Shown here piece after piece: positions 35,050 through 43,064 of a stretch of DNA of 64,000 nucleotides (its first letter is position 1; the number at the start of each line of letters is the position of its first letter). The notes under the pieces are model-generated. The model worked only from the letters and a program-made list of their open reading frames with translations. It had not been told where the DNA came from and ran no database searches. The stretch is from Yoonia tamlensis (GTDB lineage: Bacteria > Pseudomonadota > Alphaproteobacteria > Rhodobacterales > Rhodobacteraceae). The translations under genes and the position numbers were made by a program. The stretch is taken from contig NZ_FOYP01000001.1 in NCBI RefSeq assembly GCF_900115105.1, positions 1,948,097 to 2,012,096 of the forward strand. The letters are read 5' to 3'.

Positions 35050-36399
35050 TTAATCACGTTTTGCGCGCGGCATCCAATCCAGAACCCCGCGCGGCGCGGC
35101 CTCTGCCTCCGGCTCCGGCTCCGGCTCCGGCGCTTGTTGTTCTGCGGTCTCTTGGGCTGCAAGCGCTGCAATGCGGGCTTCTTCCTCTTGCCTTGCTATT
35201 TCCGCCAGTCTTGCCGCCTCTTGTGCAGCGCGCGCTTCTTCTTGCCGCTGGCGTTCATCCGCTTCGCGGCTTTCGCGGTTGAATTCTTCGATCCATTCGG
35301 GCCGCGCAATTTTCTTGACCGTGGTCGCGGCCGGCTTTGCAGGCTTATCCCCGCTGTATTTGGGGGCGCCATAGACGTGTTTGTTGGTTTCTTCGATCAA
35401 CTCGCTCAGCGTCTTGCTCAGGCTGCGGGCCTCGGGGATTTTGACGATCTTGAGCTTGCTATCGTCGCGTTCGATCATTTTCAGCCATTCGGCCGCTGAT
35501 TGTATCCGGTCACGCTGTGCCACCTGCATGGCCTTATCAATCGCGGCAAGGAACGCGCGGTCATACTGCGGAAAGCGTCCGACAAGCGGCAGGCAGGGAT
35601 CGGGTTCATTATTGGTCATCGCGGCAACGCGGGTCTGGCTGTTGGGCGGAGATTCACCGGAAATAAGGTGGTAAATCGTGGCCCCCAAAGCATAAAGATC
35701 GCTGCTTGGCCCCTGCTTACCGCCCGCAATATAGAATTCATGCGGCGAATACCCGTCCTTGACCACCAGCATCGTCGAGACCTTGGCGGGGGTCTTGCTG
35801 GCGTCTTCGCGGGCGGCGCCAAAATCGATCAGCGTCGGGCTACCCCATTTATCCAACAAGATATTGTCGGGGGAAATATCGCGGTGCAGCAAATCGTTGC
35901 TGTGGACAAGATCAATAGCATCCAGCATTTTCACGACGATTTCGCGCACCTGATCCGGTAACAGCAGCGCGCTATCATCGTCATCGTCGATGATATCCAT
36001 CAAATCGCGCCCGTGGATCAGATCCAGCACCATATAGGCGGTCTCGTTTTCCTCGAATACCTGATGCACGCTGACAATATTGGGGTGACGCAGCTTTGCA
36101 ATACTGCGCGCCTCGCGCATGAACATCTGCACGCTTTTGCGGTATTGCCCTTCAAAGCGCGGGGAATTCACCCTGACCTGATTTCCGAACCGAAAGCACA
36201 CGGCGTCAGGGAAACATTCCTTAAGCACAACGCCGCGATCCAGATAGATGTCGCGCACCAGATAGGTGATTCCGAAACCACCGCTACCGATCTGCCGGTC
36301 GATCTTGAATTTACCGTCAAGCAAATCCGTCCCGACAGGCAAGCCTTGCCCGTGGTCTTCATAGACCTCTGTGGAATCGATAATGCGGGTTTCTTCCAT
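35050..36399 (-). CDS. serine/threonine protein kinase
   Basis: Hanks-type kinase of 449 residues. Gly loop GSGGFG at 38-43, Lys60 in VVLKE, catalytic HRD at 172-174 (LLHRDISPDN) and DFG at 192-194 are all intact, so it should be active. There is no membrane helix; the C-terminal part from about 365 is a highly charged coiled coil rich in Glu, Arg and Ala, followed by a Pro-Glu repeat. The soluble form with a coiled-coil tail suggests oligomerisation. No phosphatase or FHA gene is adjacent. AGGACGG precedes the ATG. Confidence 0.92.
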   Translation of the reverse strand: MEETRIIDSTEVYEDHGQGLPVGTDLLDGKFKIDRQIGSGGFGITYLVRDIYLDRGVVLKECFPDAVCFRFGNQVRVNSPRFEGQYRKSVQMFMREARSIAKLRHPNIVSVHQVFEENETAYMVLDLIHGRDLMDIIDDDDDSALLLPDQVREIVVKMLDAIDLVHSNDLLHRDISPDNILLDKWGSPTLIDFGAAREDASKTPAKVSTMLVVKDGYSPHEFYIAGGKQGPSSDLYALGATIYHLISGESPPNSQTRVAAMTNNEPDPCLPLVGRFPQYDRAFLAAIDKAMQVAQRDRIQSAAEWLKMIERDDSKLKIVKIPEARSLSKTLSELIEETNKHVYGAPKYSGDKPAKPAATTVKKIARPEWIEEFNRESREADERQRQEEARAAQEAARLAEIARQEEEARIAALAAQETAEQQAPEPEPEPEAEAAPRGVLDWMPRAKRD

Positions 36400-36880
36400 A
36401 ATCCGTCCTATGTTTCAGGGAGTGGGAGAAACAAAGAACTAAATTATCAAACTAGATTTCATTGGAAACTAATCGCCAGCAATGTCAAGGCACCTGCCCC
36501 GCAATCGCCGCGTGGCAAATTGGAGCCCGTCAACGCAAACCTGCTGCCTTTCCGGCGCCAATGCCCGCGCTGCAAACAACATCCGGCATCGGGATACATG
36601 GCCAATCAACAGTTTATGGCGACCTGTCATCAATCCGCGCCGTGCATCCGCGATTTTCCTGAACGCGGCGCGCGCAGGCAAATTTGCCCCCTAAACAAAA
36701 AATATTTCTCAACAACCCGCACAAATTTGACGCGACCTGTTTGTCAATCGGGCACATGCGCGAAACCGGCCCCGCGCAATTGCGGGCCAAAGAATCAGCT
36801 GCCCGCGCAAAGACGTAAGCAGTGCCGACTGAAATGTGCTATGCTTGGGCATGTCTTTGCAAAATCGAGGCAGACCCAAG
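36400..36880. other. 481-base region without a convincing gene
   Basis: Between the kinase and the VOC gene. The start is AT-rich (36430-36475), which could hold the kinase promoter. Short open frames here have no ribosome binding site or recognisable residues. A GC-rich imperfect hairpin occurs at 36768-36788. It may be the remnant of a lost gene. Confidence 0.4.
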
Positions 36881-37669
36881 ATGGCACAGCGCAATGGAGC
36901 ACCGGTTTGGTACGAACTGTTATCGAGCGCGCCTGACGCCGCGTGTGCATTTTATGGCAGGGTCATGGGCTGGTCATTCGCGCAGATGCCGGGTGCTGCG
37001 GATATGGCCTATCATATCGGGACGGCCGCGGATGGTGTCGATATTTGCGGGATCATGGACCTGCCCGAAGGTGCGGGGTTCGCGCCGACATGGGCCGCCT
37101 ATTTCGCGGTCGATGATCTTGACGCGATGCTCGAAAAGGTAAAATCGCTGGGTGGTGCGCATCATATGGGCCCGCAAGATATCCCCGATGTCGGGCGCTT
37201 TGCCTTTGTCGCGGATCCGCAAGGCGCGATGTTCTATTTGCTTGAATCCAGCAGCGACGCGCCAAGCACGGCATTTGCAGCCGATAAGGTCGGCCATTGC
37301 AGCTGGAACGAACTGGTCACATCGGATCAAAAGGCAGGGCTTGATTTTTATGCTGCACTATTCGGCTGGGCCAAAGCCGGTGCCATGCCAATGGGCGACG
37401 GCATGGGGGATTACACCTTTATTGGTCACGGTGATGCATTGATCGGGGCGATCATGGATGCGCCGCAAAAAGGCATGCCGCCGTTCTGGAATTTCGCGTT
37501 TCTGGTTGCCGATATCGATGTCGCAAAAACAGCCGTCGAAGATGCCGGCGGCACCGTGCGTATGGGGCCAATGGAGCTGCCCGACGACAGCGGCTGGCTG
37601 ATCCAGACCACAGACCCGCAAGGGGCCATCGTGATGTTCACAGGCCCGCGCATTGCAGGTGCCGCGTAA
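36881..37669 (+). CDS. VOC family protein (two glyoxalase-like domains)
   Basis: Cytoplasmic protein of 262 residues made of two vicinal-oxygen-chelate modules. Each has the WYEL/WNELVTSD-AFY/DFYAALFGW pattern and a terminal DPQGAMFYL or DPQGAIVMF strand, as in the CFP-30B/PhnB-like group. Metal ligands are not fully conserved. The frame is open 45 bases upstream, but ATG 36881 begins at the conserved APVWYEL with GAGG ten bases before it. Confidence 0.85.
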   Translation: MAQRNGAPVWYELLSSAPDAACAFYGRVMGWSFAQMPGAADMAYHIGTAADGVDICGIMDLPEGAGFAPTWAAYFAVDDLDAMLEKVKSLGGAHHMGPQDIPDVGRFAFVADPQGAMFYLLESSSDAPSTAFAADKVGHCSWNELVTSDQKAGLDFYAALFGWAKAGAMPMGDGMGDYTFIGHGDALIGAIMDAPQKGMPPFWNFAFLVADIDVAKTAVEDAGGTVRMGPMELPDDSGWLIQTTDPQGAIVMFTGPRIAGAA

Positions 37670-37687
37670 CCGGTAAATAGGCAAAAA

Positions 37688-37765
37688 TGGCGAGCCGTGG
37701 AGGACTCGAACCCCCGACCTGAGAATTAGAAGTTCCCTGCTCTAATCCAGCTGAGCTAACGGCCC
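37688..37765 (-). tRNA. tRNA-Arg (anticodon TCT)
   Basis: Full cloverleaf on the minus strand with encoded CCA. Acceptor GGGCCGT pairs with ACGGCTC, the D-stem GCTC/GAGC is present, the anticodon stem GGGAA/TTCTC closes the loop CTTCTAA giving TCT, and the T-arm holds GGTTCGAGT. Confidence 0.95.
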
Positions 37766-37858
37766 GCATTTGTGCGCGTTGTATCGGTTACTTTTGCGGG
37801 CATTGTCAACTTGCTAACCGTTCGAACGCTTCGGGCCTTGCGAATTCGCGCGCGCTGG

Positions 37859-38776
37859 CTATCCGGCTGCGGTGACGGCAATCTCTGCCATTGCCATAAT
37901 TGCATCACGCGATGACGCAACCGCAATAAACCTGCCGTTGTGGCAGAATTTCGCGCCTTTGACGCCGCAGGCATCTTCGAGCGCCTGATCTGTCAATCCG
38001 GCCCAAGCGGCAGGCAGATCCGCGCGCTGGTCAAATGTATCATTTGACAGTTTTATCCCGCCAAGCGTCCATTCATCGCCACGCGGCGTGACCACAAACA
38101 GCATATGGTCGGCTCCGGCTGCGTCCAATGCGGAACGGTAGGGCATGCCCATCGGCAGTTCCAGTATGGGCGACGACCCCGCCTTTGCGATGGCGGCATT
38201 CACCAACATGCGTGCGCGCGCCTTGGCTGCAAGGTTGCGAACGGTCGCTTCGACAAAGGCCCCCGCAACCGGAAGCGCTGCGACAAACGCGTCATCATCC
38301 GCCGTGGGCGACGGATCGTCAAAAACCGGCTTGAGGCTGCCCAGCAAAGACGGCAGCGTCAGGATCGACAAAGGGCCAGCAACCGAAGGTTCCATCGCAC
38401 CATTGTCCAAAAGGTCAATCGGCAGCACAAATTTCGCATCAAAAGCGGCATGGATTTCGGCAATATCATCCGCAGGCACCCCAAGCGTGGCAAGATAGTC
38501 TTGCCCGTAATGCTGCCAGATCAAGCCGAACGAACTAAAAGGCTGTTCATCCGCGCGCAGGGGATTGGGGCGCTGGTGGTGGTCAAAAATCTGGGCCTGC
38601 GCATCATAATCGCCCCCCACATCATAAATGATCTTATGCGCGGCAGGTGTCAGCATCTGCTTGTCACGGCTGCGGACAAGCTGCGCTTGGGGGTAAAGCC
38701 GCGTCAAAATGACAGAAGAAAGCAATTCATCCGCATGAAAGCCGCCAGAATGGGTGACAAGTTGCGTAATCGTCAT
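37859..38776 (-). CDS. MYG1-family metal-dependent hydrolase (UPF0160)
   Basis: A 305-residue protein of the MYG1 family, related to DHH phosphoesterases and shown in eukaryotes to be a 3'-5' RNA exonuclease. Metal-binding motifs are HSGGFHADE at residues 8-16 and, further on, DVGGDYD and IFDHHQ. The C-terminal domain has the conserved GMPYRSAL and KFCHNGRF. ATG 38776 is chosen because the family begins directly with the HSGGFHADE region; the frame remains open 34 codons upstream. Confidence 0.88.
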   Translation of the reverse strand: MTITQLVTHSGGFHADELLSSVILTRLYPQAQLVRSRDKQMLTPAAHKIIYDVGGDYDAQAQIFDHHQRPNPLRADEQPFSSFGLIWQHYGQDYLATLGVPADDIAEIHAAFDAKFVLPIDLLDNGAMEPSVAGPLSILTLPSLLGSLKPVFDDPSPTADDDAFVAALPVAGAFVEATVRNLAAKARARMLVNAAIAKAGSSPILELPMGMPYRSALDAAGADHMLFVVTPRGDEWTLGGIKLSNDTFDQRADLPAAWAGLTDQALEDACGVKGAKFCHNGRFIAVASSRDAIMAMAEIAVTAAG

Positions 38777-38843
38777 GCGCGCAGGCTCCAGAACGTCGGG
38801 AAAAATTAGAATTGACGGTGACCGCGATGCACCAATGGCGCGC

Positions 38844-39155
38844 TTAGTGGGTCCAGGCGCCACGCCGGTTGGTCGCAAAATTCTCTGCGTAGCCGCTCGG
38901 ACGGATGTTCATTTTGCGCGGCTTTGGGTCTTGCACGGTCGCGTCGATGCCGTGTTGCGCGGCATAATCAATCGCGGCCTGTTTTGTGTCGAATGCAAGA
39001 CGCACCTGTGCTTGTGTATCTGCCGACGATGTCCAGCCCATCAAAGGATCCACTTCGCGCGCGGTTTCGGCGACATGTTCAAGCACCCAAGATTTTGTCT
39101 TGGCGGTGCCCGAAGACATTGCAGTTTTGGCCGGTTGATAAATACGTGCACGCAT
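38844..39155 (-). CDS. complex I accessory subunit, NDUFS4 family
   Basis: A 103-residue ETC complex I subunit homologous to mitochondrial NDUFS4 (18 kDa/AQDQ), found in alphaproteobacteria. Recognisable parts are ARIYQPAKTAMSSG, the WVLEH start of the core, PLMGWTSSADT, and the C-terminal KPRKMNIRPSGYAENF stretch. ATG 39155 has AAGGAG upstream at the right distance. Transcribed divergently from uvrB. Confidence 0.9.
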   Translation of the reverse strand: MRARIYQPAKTAMSSGTAKTKSWVLEHVAETAREVDPLMGWTSSADTQAQVRLAFDTKQAAIDYAAQHGIDATVQDPKPRKMNIRPSGYAENFATNRRGAWTH

Positions 39156-39310
39156 AGCAGAACTCCTTGCGCCGCACTTATCCCGAAGTTGCGATGCCTT
39201 GGCAAGACAGCAGAGTACGAATTCGCAGACAATTCTGAAAAATACGGCGCACCGCATGTGTACAAAACGTAAACATTTTTGTGCCGCAGGGTTGAAACCT
39301 GCGCGAAAAG

Positions 39311-39325
39311 GTTCGAACTATGTTC
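39311..39325 (+). promoter_or_regulatory. LexA (SOS) box of uvrB
   Basis: GTTCGAACTATGTTC matches the alphaproteobacterial LexA consensus GTTC-N7-GTTC exactly, 22 bases upstream of the uvrB start. Confidence 0.85.
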
Positions 39326-39347
39326 CTGAAAGCCGAGGTAAGAAACC

Positions 39348-41552
39348 GTGAACACGTCCGAAACAAGCACCCAGACTGCGGCCTTTCTGGCCAATCCTGC
39401 GCCCGATGTGAAAACCCGCGAAAAGCTCGAGGGTGGCAGGAAATTCGTGCTCAGGACTGAATTTGAACCCGCAGGCGACCAACCAACTGCAATCCGTGAA
39501 TTGACAGCGGGCATTCTGGCAGGTGAACGTGATCAGGTTTTGTTGGGCGCAACAGGCACCGGCAAGACCTTTACAATGGCCAAGCTGATCGAACAAACCC
39601 AGCGCCCCGCCATCATTCTGGCCCCGAACAAGACGCTCGCGGCACAGCTATATGGTGAATTCAAAGGGTTCTTTCCTGATAACGCGGTCGAATATTTCGT
39701 CAGCTACTACGACTATTACCAGCCCGAAGCCTATGTCGCCCGCTCGGACACATTCATCGAAAAAGAAAGTCAGATCAACGAACAGATCGACCGGATGCGC
39801 CATTCGGCCACCCGTGCGCTGTTGGAACGTGATGACGTGATCATTGTGGCCTCTGTTTCATGCATTTACGGTATTGGTTCTGTCGAAACCTACGGCGCCA
39901 TGACCCAGGATATCCATGTCGGGCAGATGTATGACCAGCGCCAGATCATCGCTGATTTGATCGCGCAGCAATACCGCCGCAACGATGCCGCATTCCAGCG
40001 TGGCACATTTCGGGTGCGTGGCGACAGTCTTGAAATCTGGCCTGCCCACCTTGACGATTGCGCTTGGAAACTATCGTTTTTCGGCGAGGAACTGGAAAGC
40101 ATCACCGCATTTGATCCGCTGACAGGCAGCAAAACAGACACGCTTGATCAGGTGCGCGTCTATGCCAACAGCCACTATGTGACGCCGAAACCGACGATGC
40201 AGCAGGCGATCATCGGGATCAAAAAGGAACTGCGCACGCAGCTTGATCTGCTGACCGCAAACGGCAAATTGCTCGAGGCGCAGCGACTGGAGCAGCGGTG
40301 CAACTTCGATCTTGAAATGCTTGAGGCGACAGGCGTTTGCAACGGCATTGAAAACTATTCCCGCTACCTGACAGGCCGCGCACCAGGTGAGCCGCCCCCC
40401 ACCCTGTTCGAATTCATCCCCGATAATGCGATTGTATTTGCGGACGAATCCCACGTTTCCGTGCCGCAGATCGGCGGCATGTATAAGGGTGACTTTCGCC
40501 GCAAATCGGTGTTGGCGGAACACGGGTTCCGGCTGCCGTCTTGTATGGATAATCGCCCGCTCAAATTCGAAGAATGGGACGCGATGCGCCCGCAATCGGT
40601 ATTCGTTTCGGCCACCCCCGCCGCGTGGGAAATGGAACAGACGGGCGGTGTGTTCACCGAACAGATCATCCGCCCAACCGGGCTAATTGACCCCGAAATC
40701 GAAATCCGCCCCGTTGAAATGCAGGTCGACGACCTGCTGGACGAAGTCCGCAAGGTTTCCGCCGCGGGCTACCGCACGCTTTGCACGACGCTGACCAAAC
40801 GCATGGCCGAAGACCTGACCGAATATATGCACGAACAGGGCATTCGCGTGCGCTATATGCATTCGGACATCGACACGATTGAACGGATCGAAATCCTGCG
40901 CGACTTGCGGCTTGGCGCCTTTGACGTGCTGATCGGGATTAACCTGTTGCGCGAAGGCTTGGACATCCCCGAATGCGGGCTTGTTGCGATTCTGGACGCG
41001 GATAAAGAAGGGTTCTTGCGATCAGAAACCAGCCTAGTGCAGACCATCGGCCGCGCCGCGCGCAACGCCGAAGGCCGCGTGATCATGTATGCCGACAAAA
41101 TCACCGGATCAATGCAGCGCGCGATGGGTGAAACCGAACGGCGGCGCGCCAAGCAACTAGCCTATAACCTTGAGCATGGCATCACGCCGACCACCGTGAA
41201 AAAGAACGTCGAGGATATTCTGGCCGGTCTCTACAAAGGCGACGTTGACATGAACCGCGTCACCGCCAAGGTCGATAAACCGCTGCACGGCGGCAATCTC
41301 GAGGCCGTGTTGGACGGGCTGCGCGCCGACATGCGCAAAGCCGCCGAGAACCTCGAATTCGAAGAGGCCGCGCGCCTACGCGATGAGGTCAAACGGCTTG
41401 AAACAGTTGAACTCACCATCGCCGACGACCCGCTCGCGCGGCAGCAAGCCGTGGATAAGGCCGTCGACGACGCGCAAACCGCATCAGGGCGCAGCACAGG
41501 CGGCCGCGGCGGCATGCGTGGGGGCAAGTCGCGGTATGGGGGGAAGCGGTAA
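39348..41552 (+). CDS. uvrB: excinuclease ABC subunit B
   Basis: DNA-damage recognition helicase of nucleotide excision repair, 734 residues. Walker A GATGTGKT at 67-74, the beta-hairpin region [11 protein letters not shown], the helicase motifs including TIGRAARN, and the C-terminal UVR motif [18 protein letters not shown] are all present. The C-terminus ends in a Gly/Arg-rich tail common in roseobacters. An SOS box precedes it. Confidence 0.98.
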   Translation: MNTSETSTQTAAFLANPAPDVKTREKLEGGRKFVLRTEFEPAGDQPTAIRELTAGILAGERDQVLLGATGTGKTFTMAKLIEQTQRPAIILAPNKTLAAQLYGEFKGFFPDNAVEYFVSYYDYYQPEAYVARSDTFIEKESQINEQIDRMRHSATRALLERDDVIIVASVSCIYGIGSVETYGAMTQDIHVGQMYDQRQIIADLIAQQYRRNDAAFQRGTFRVRGDSLEIWPAHLDDCAWKLSFFGEELESITAFDPLTGSKTDTLDQVRVYANSHYVTPKPTMQQAIIGIKKELRTQLDLLTANGKLLEAQRLEQRCNFDLEMLEATGVCNGIENYSRYLTGRAPGEPPPTLFEFIPDNAIVFADESHVSVPQIGGMYKGDFRRKSVLAEHGFRLPSCMDNRPLKFEEWDAMRPQSVFVSATPAAWEMEQTGGVFTEQIIRPTGLIDPEIEIRPVEMQVDDLLDEVRKVSAAGYRTLCTTLTKRMAEDLTEYMHEQGIRVRYMHSDIDTIERIEILRDLRLGAFDVLIGINLLREGLDIPECGLVAILDADKEGFLRSETSLVQTIGRAARNAEGRVIMYADKITGSMQRAMGETERRRAKQLAYNLEHGITPTTVKKNVEDILAGLYKGDVDMNRVTAKVDKPLHGGNLEAVLDGLRADMRKAAENLEFEEAARLRDEVKRLETVELTIADDPLARQQAVDKAVDDAQTASGRSTGGRGGMRGGKSRYGGKR

Positions 41553-41588
41553 CAAGCCTAATTGACTCCCGCAACGCGTGCGTTCAAT

Positions 41589-41613
41589 TTAACCTTTATT
41601 AATGAAAGGTTAA
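41589..41613. repeat. inverted repeat overlapping a CtrA-type box, before the Excalibur gene
   Basis: Arms TTAACCTTT (41589-41597, allowing one base of offset) and AAAGGTTAA with a seven-base AT loop. It contains TTAATGAAAGGTTAAC (41599-41614), a full TTAA-N7-TTAAC match. It follows the uvrB stop and abuts the next start codon, so it may be a hairpin, an operator or both. Confidence 0.45.
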
Positions 41614-41616
41614 CGT

Positions 41617-41856
41617 GTGAACTCAACGCGCACCATTTGCACAGTTTCATTTCTGCTTGTGACAGCATCAAGTCCCACATTCGCGCAGGGCTGCGATCCT
41701 AATTATACTGGGGCCTGTGTTCCCATCGCCAGCGACGTGGATTGCGCAGGCGGGAACGGCAATGGTCCCGCATATGTGCGCGGCCCTGTGCAGGTCGTTG
41801 GCCGTGACATCTATGGGCTAGACCGTGATGGCGACGGCATAGGGTGCGACAAGTGA
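41617..41856 (+). CDS. exported Excalibur-type calcium-binding protein
   Basis: A 79-residue protein with a signal peptide (cleavage near TFAQG). The mature part has four Cys and ends YGLDRDGDGIGCDK, the DxDxDGxGC pattern of Excalibur domains that bind calcium; the CDPNYTGACVP start is also typical. It begins with GTG, with AAAGG seven bases upstream that is part of the inverted repeat. Probably periplasmic or surface-located; partner unknown. Confidence 0.7.
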   Translation: MNSTRTICTVSFLLVTASSPTFAQGCDPNYTGACVPIASDVDCAGGNGNGPAYVRGPVQVVGRDIYGLDRDGDGIGCDK

Positions 41857-41914
41857 CCCGCTAAATCTAGAAATTGGACATAGAAACCGCAAAAGCCATA
41901 TGCACCCAAATCGC

Positions 41915-41942
41915 ACGCGTCCGCCCCCACGGGCGGACGCGT
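41915..41942. terminator. hairpin between convergent genes
   Basis: Perfect 12-pair stem, ACGCGTCCGCCC with GGGCGGACGCGT, and a four-base loop. It lies between the Excalibur gene and the convergent NYN gene. No T run on either side, so a Rho-independent role is uncertain. Confidence 0.4.
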
Positions 41943-41986
41943 TCCGCACCAGCCCGCGTGTCGGACGCAGGCTATGTGGCCGAAAA

Positions 41987-42601
41987 CTACCGCCCCAGCC
42001 CCAGTAAAATCACGCTGCCTTGTTGCCAGCGGCCTTTGACCAGAAAGCCTTTGTCGCCGATCTTGGGGAAATCTTGTTTCCAGTCGAGGAACCGATCATT
42101 TGTGACGACCCGCATCCCATCGTCGGAGGCATGTTTTAGCAAAAGCGGATCAGCGGGCGTGCCGCTTGGGGCCAGTGTCACATCATCGGCTGGCAACCCC
42201 AGATGCGCGGCCATATCACGCCCGCCAATATGTCTATCCGACAGCTTATAGCCCACATTCGCATCAAAATAGACGATCGGTTCGTACCCGCGCTCCTGCA
42301 GCGCGCCAATCACCCGTTGCACCACCACAAGCGATGGATCACCGCCCCAATGCATGACGTTTGACCCATCCACCACAATCGGCCGGCCTACCCGTGTACG
42401 CGGCTGCGCGGGTTTTGGCGCCCGCGCAAGCCACCTGCGCAGCCGCCACAGATAGCCCAATGCAAGCACCGCAAATGTGGCGAAAACCATTTTGCCCAGC
42501 GCGTCAATGACCCGCGGTTTGTCGCCGCCTTCGGGCAGGACGACGGCACAGATCACCAGCCCAAACAGGGTGCAGACCAGTAATCCCCGAAATAGCCGCA
42601 T
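41987..42601 (-). CDS. membrane-anchored NYN/Zc3h12a-like ribonuclease
   Basis: A 204-residue protein. Two hydrophobic segments (about 5-22 and 38-53) anchor it; the rest is a PIN-like NYN domain: IVVDGSNVMHWGG holds the first catalytic Asp, IVYFDANVGYKL the next, and SDDGMRVVTNDRFLDW the acidic pair. This is the pattern of the RNase_Zc3h12a family. It would cut RNA at the membrane. It lies 76 bases downstream of cueR on the same strand. Confidence 0.75.
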   Translation of the reverse strand: MRLFRGLLVCTLFGLVICAVVLPEGGDKPRVIDALGKMVFATFAVLALGYLWRLRRWLARAPKPAQPRTRVGRPIVVDGSNVMHWGGDPSLVVVQRVIGALQERGYEPIVYFDANVGYKLSDRHIGGRDMAAHLGLPADDVTLAPSGTPADPLLLKHASDDGMRVVTNDRFLDWKQDFPKIGDKGFLVKGRWQQGSVILLGLGR

Positions 42602-42677
42602 AGAATCGTCCCTGTCTTTCGTGCCTTATGTGTTTGGGGTGCAATTCCCACAACCACAAGGCAACATCGGGACGTTT

Positions 42678-43064
42678 TTATGACCCTTCAAGCCCCTTCA
42701 GGATCGGGCAATCGGGCCGGTTGTCACCAGCGCAGCCCTGTACCAATTCGGCCAATGTATGCCGCATCGCAGTCAGCCCTGCGATTTTAGCATCTATTTC
42801 GTCCAGATGTTCGCGCGCAATTGATCTGACATCCGCGCTCGCGCGGGATTTGTCTTCCCACAGGGTCAACAGATTGCGGCAGTCATCAATCGAAAACCCC
42901 AAGGCCCGCGCCCGCCCCAAAAACCCCAGCTTATGCGCATCGTTTTGCGTAAAATCGCGGTATCCGTTGGGCCTGCGGTCCGGCGTGACCAGCCCGATAT
43001 CTTCGTAATAGCGGATCGTTTTGGCGGGCAGTCCGGTGCGGGCAGCAACTTGTGAAATATTCAT
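42678..43064 (-). CDS. cueR: Cu(I)-responsive MerR-family regulator CueR
   Basis: A 128-residue regulator. The MerR winged helix begins MNISQVAARTGLPAKTIRYYEDIGL; a dimerisation helix follows; the metal loop CAGDNRPDC gives the C-x7-C pair specific for monovalent copper sensors. It starts right after the copA stop, so the two form one operon. It likely acts on the 19-bp-spacer promoter in front of copA. Confidence 0.92.
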   Translation of the reverse strand: MNISQVAARTGLPAKTIRYYEDIGLVTPDRRPNGYRDFTQNDAHKLGFLGRARALGFSIDDCRNLLTLWEDKSRASADVRSIAREHLDEIDAKIAGLTAMRHTLAELVQGCAGDNRPDCPILKGLEGS

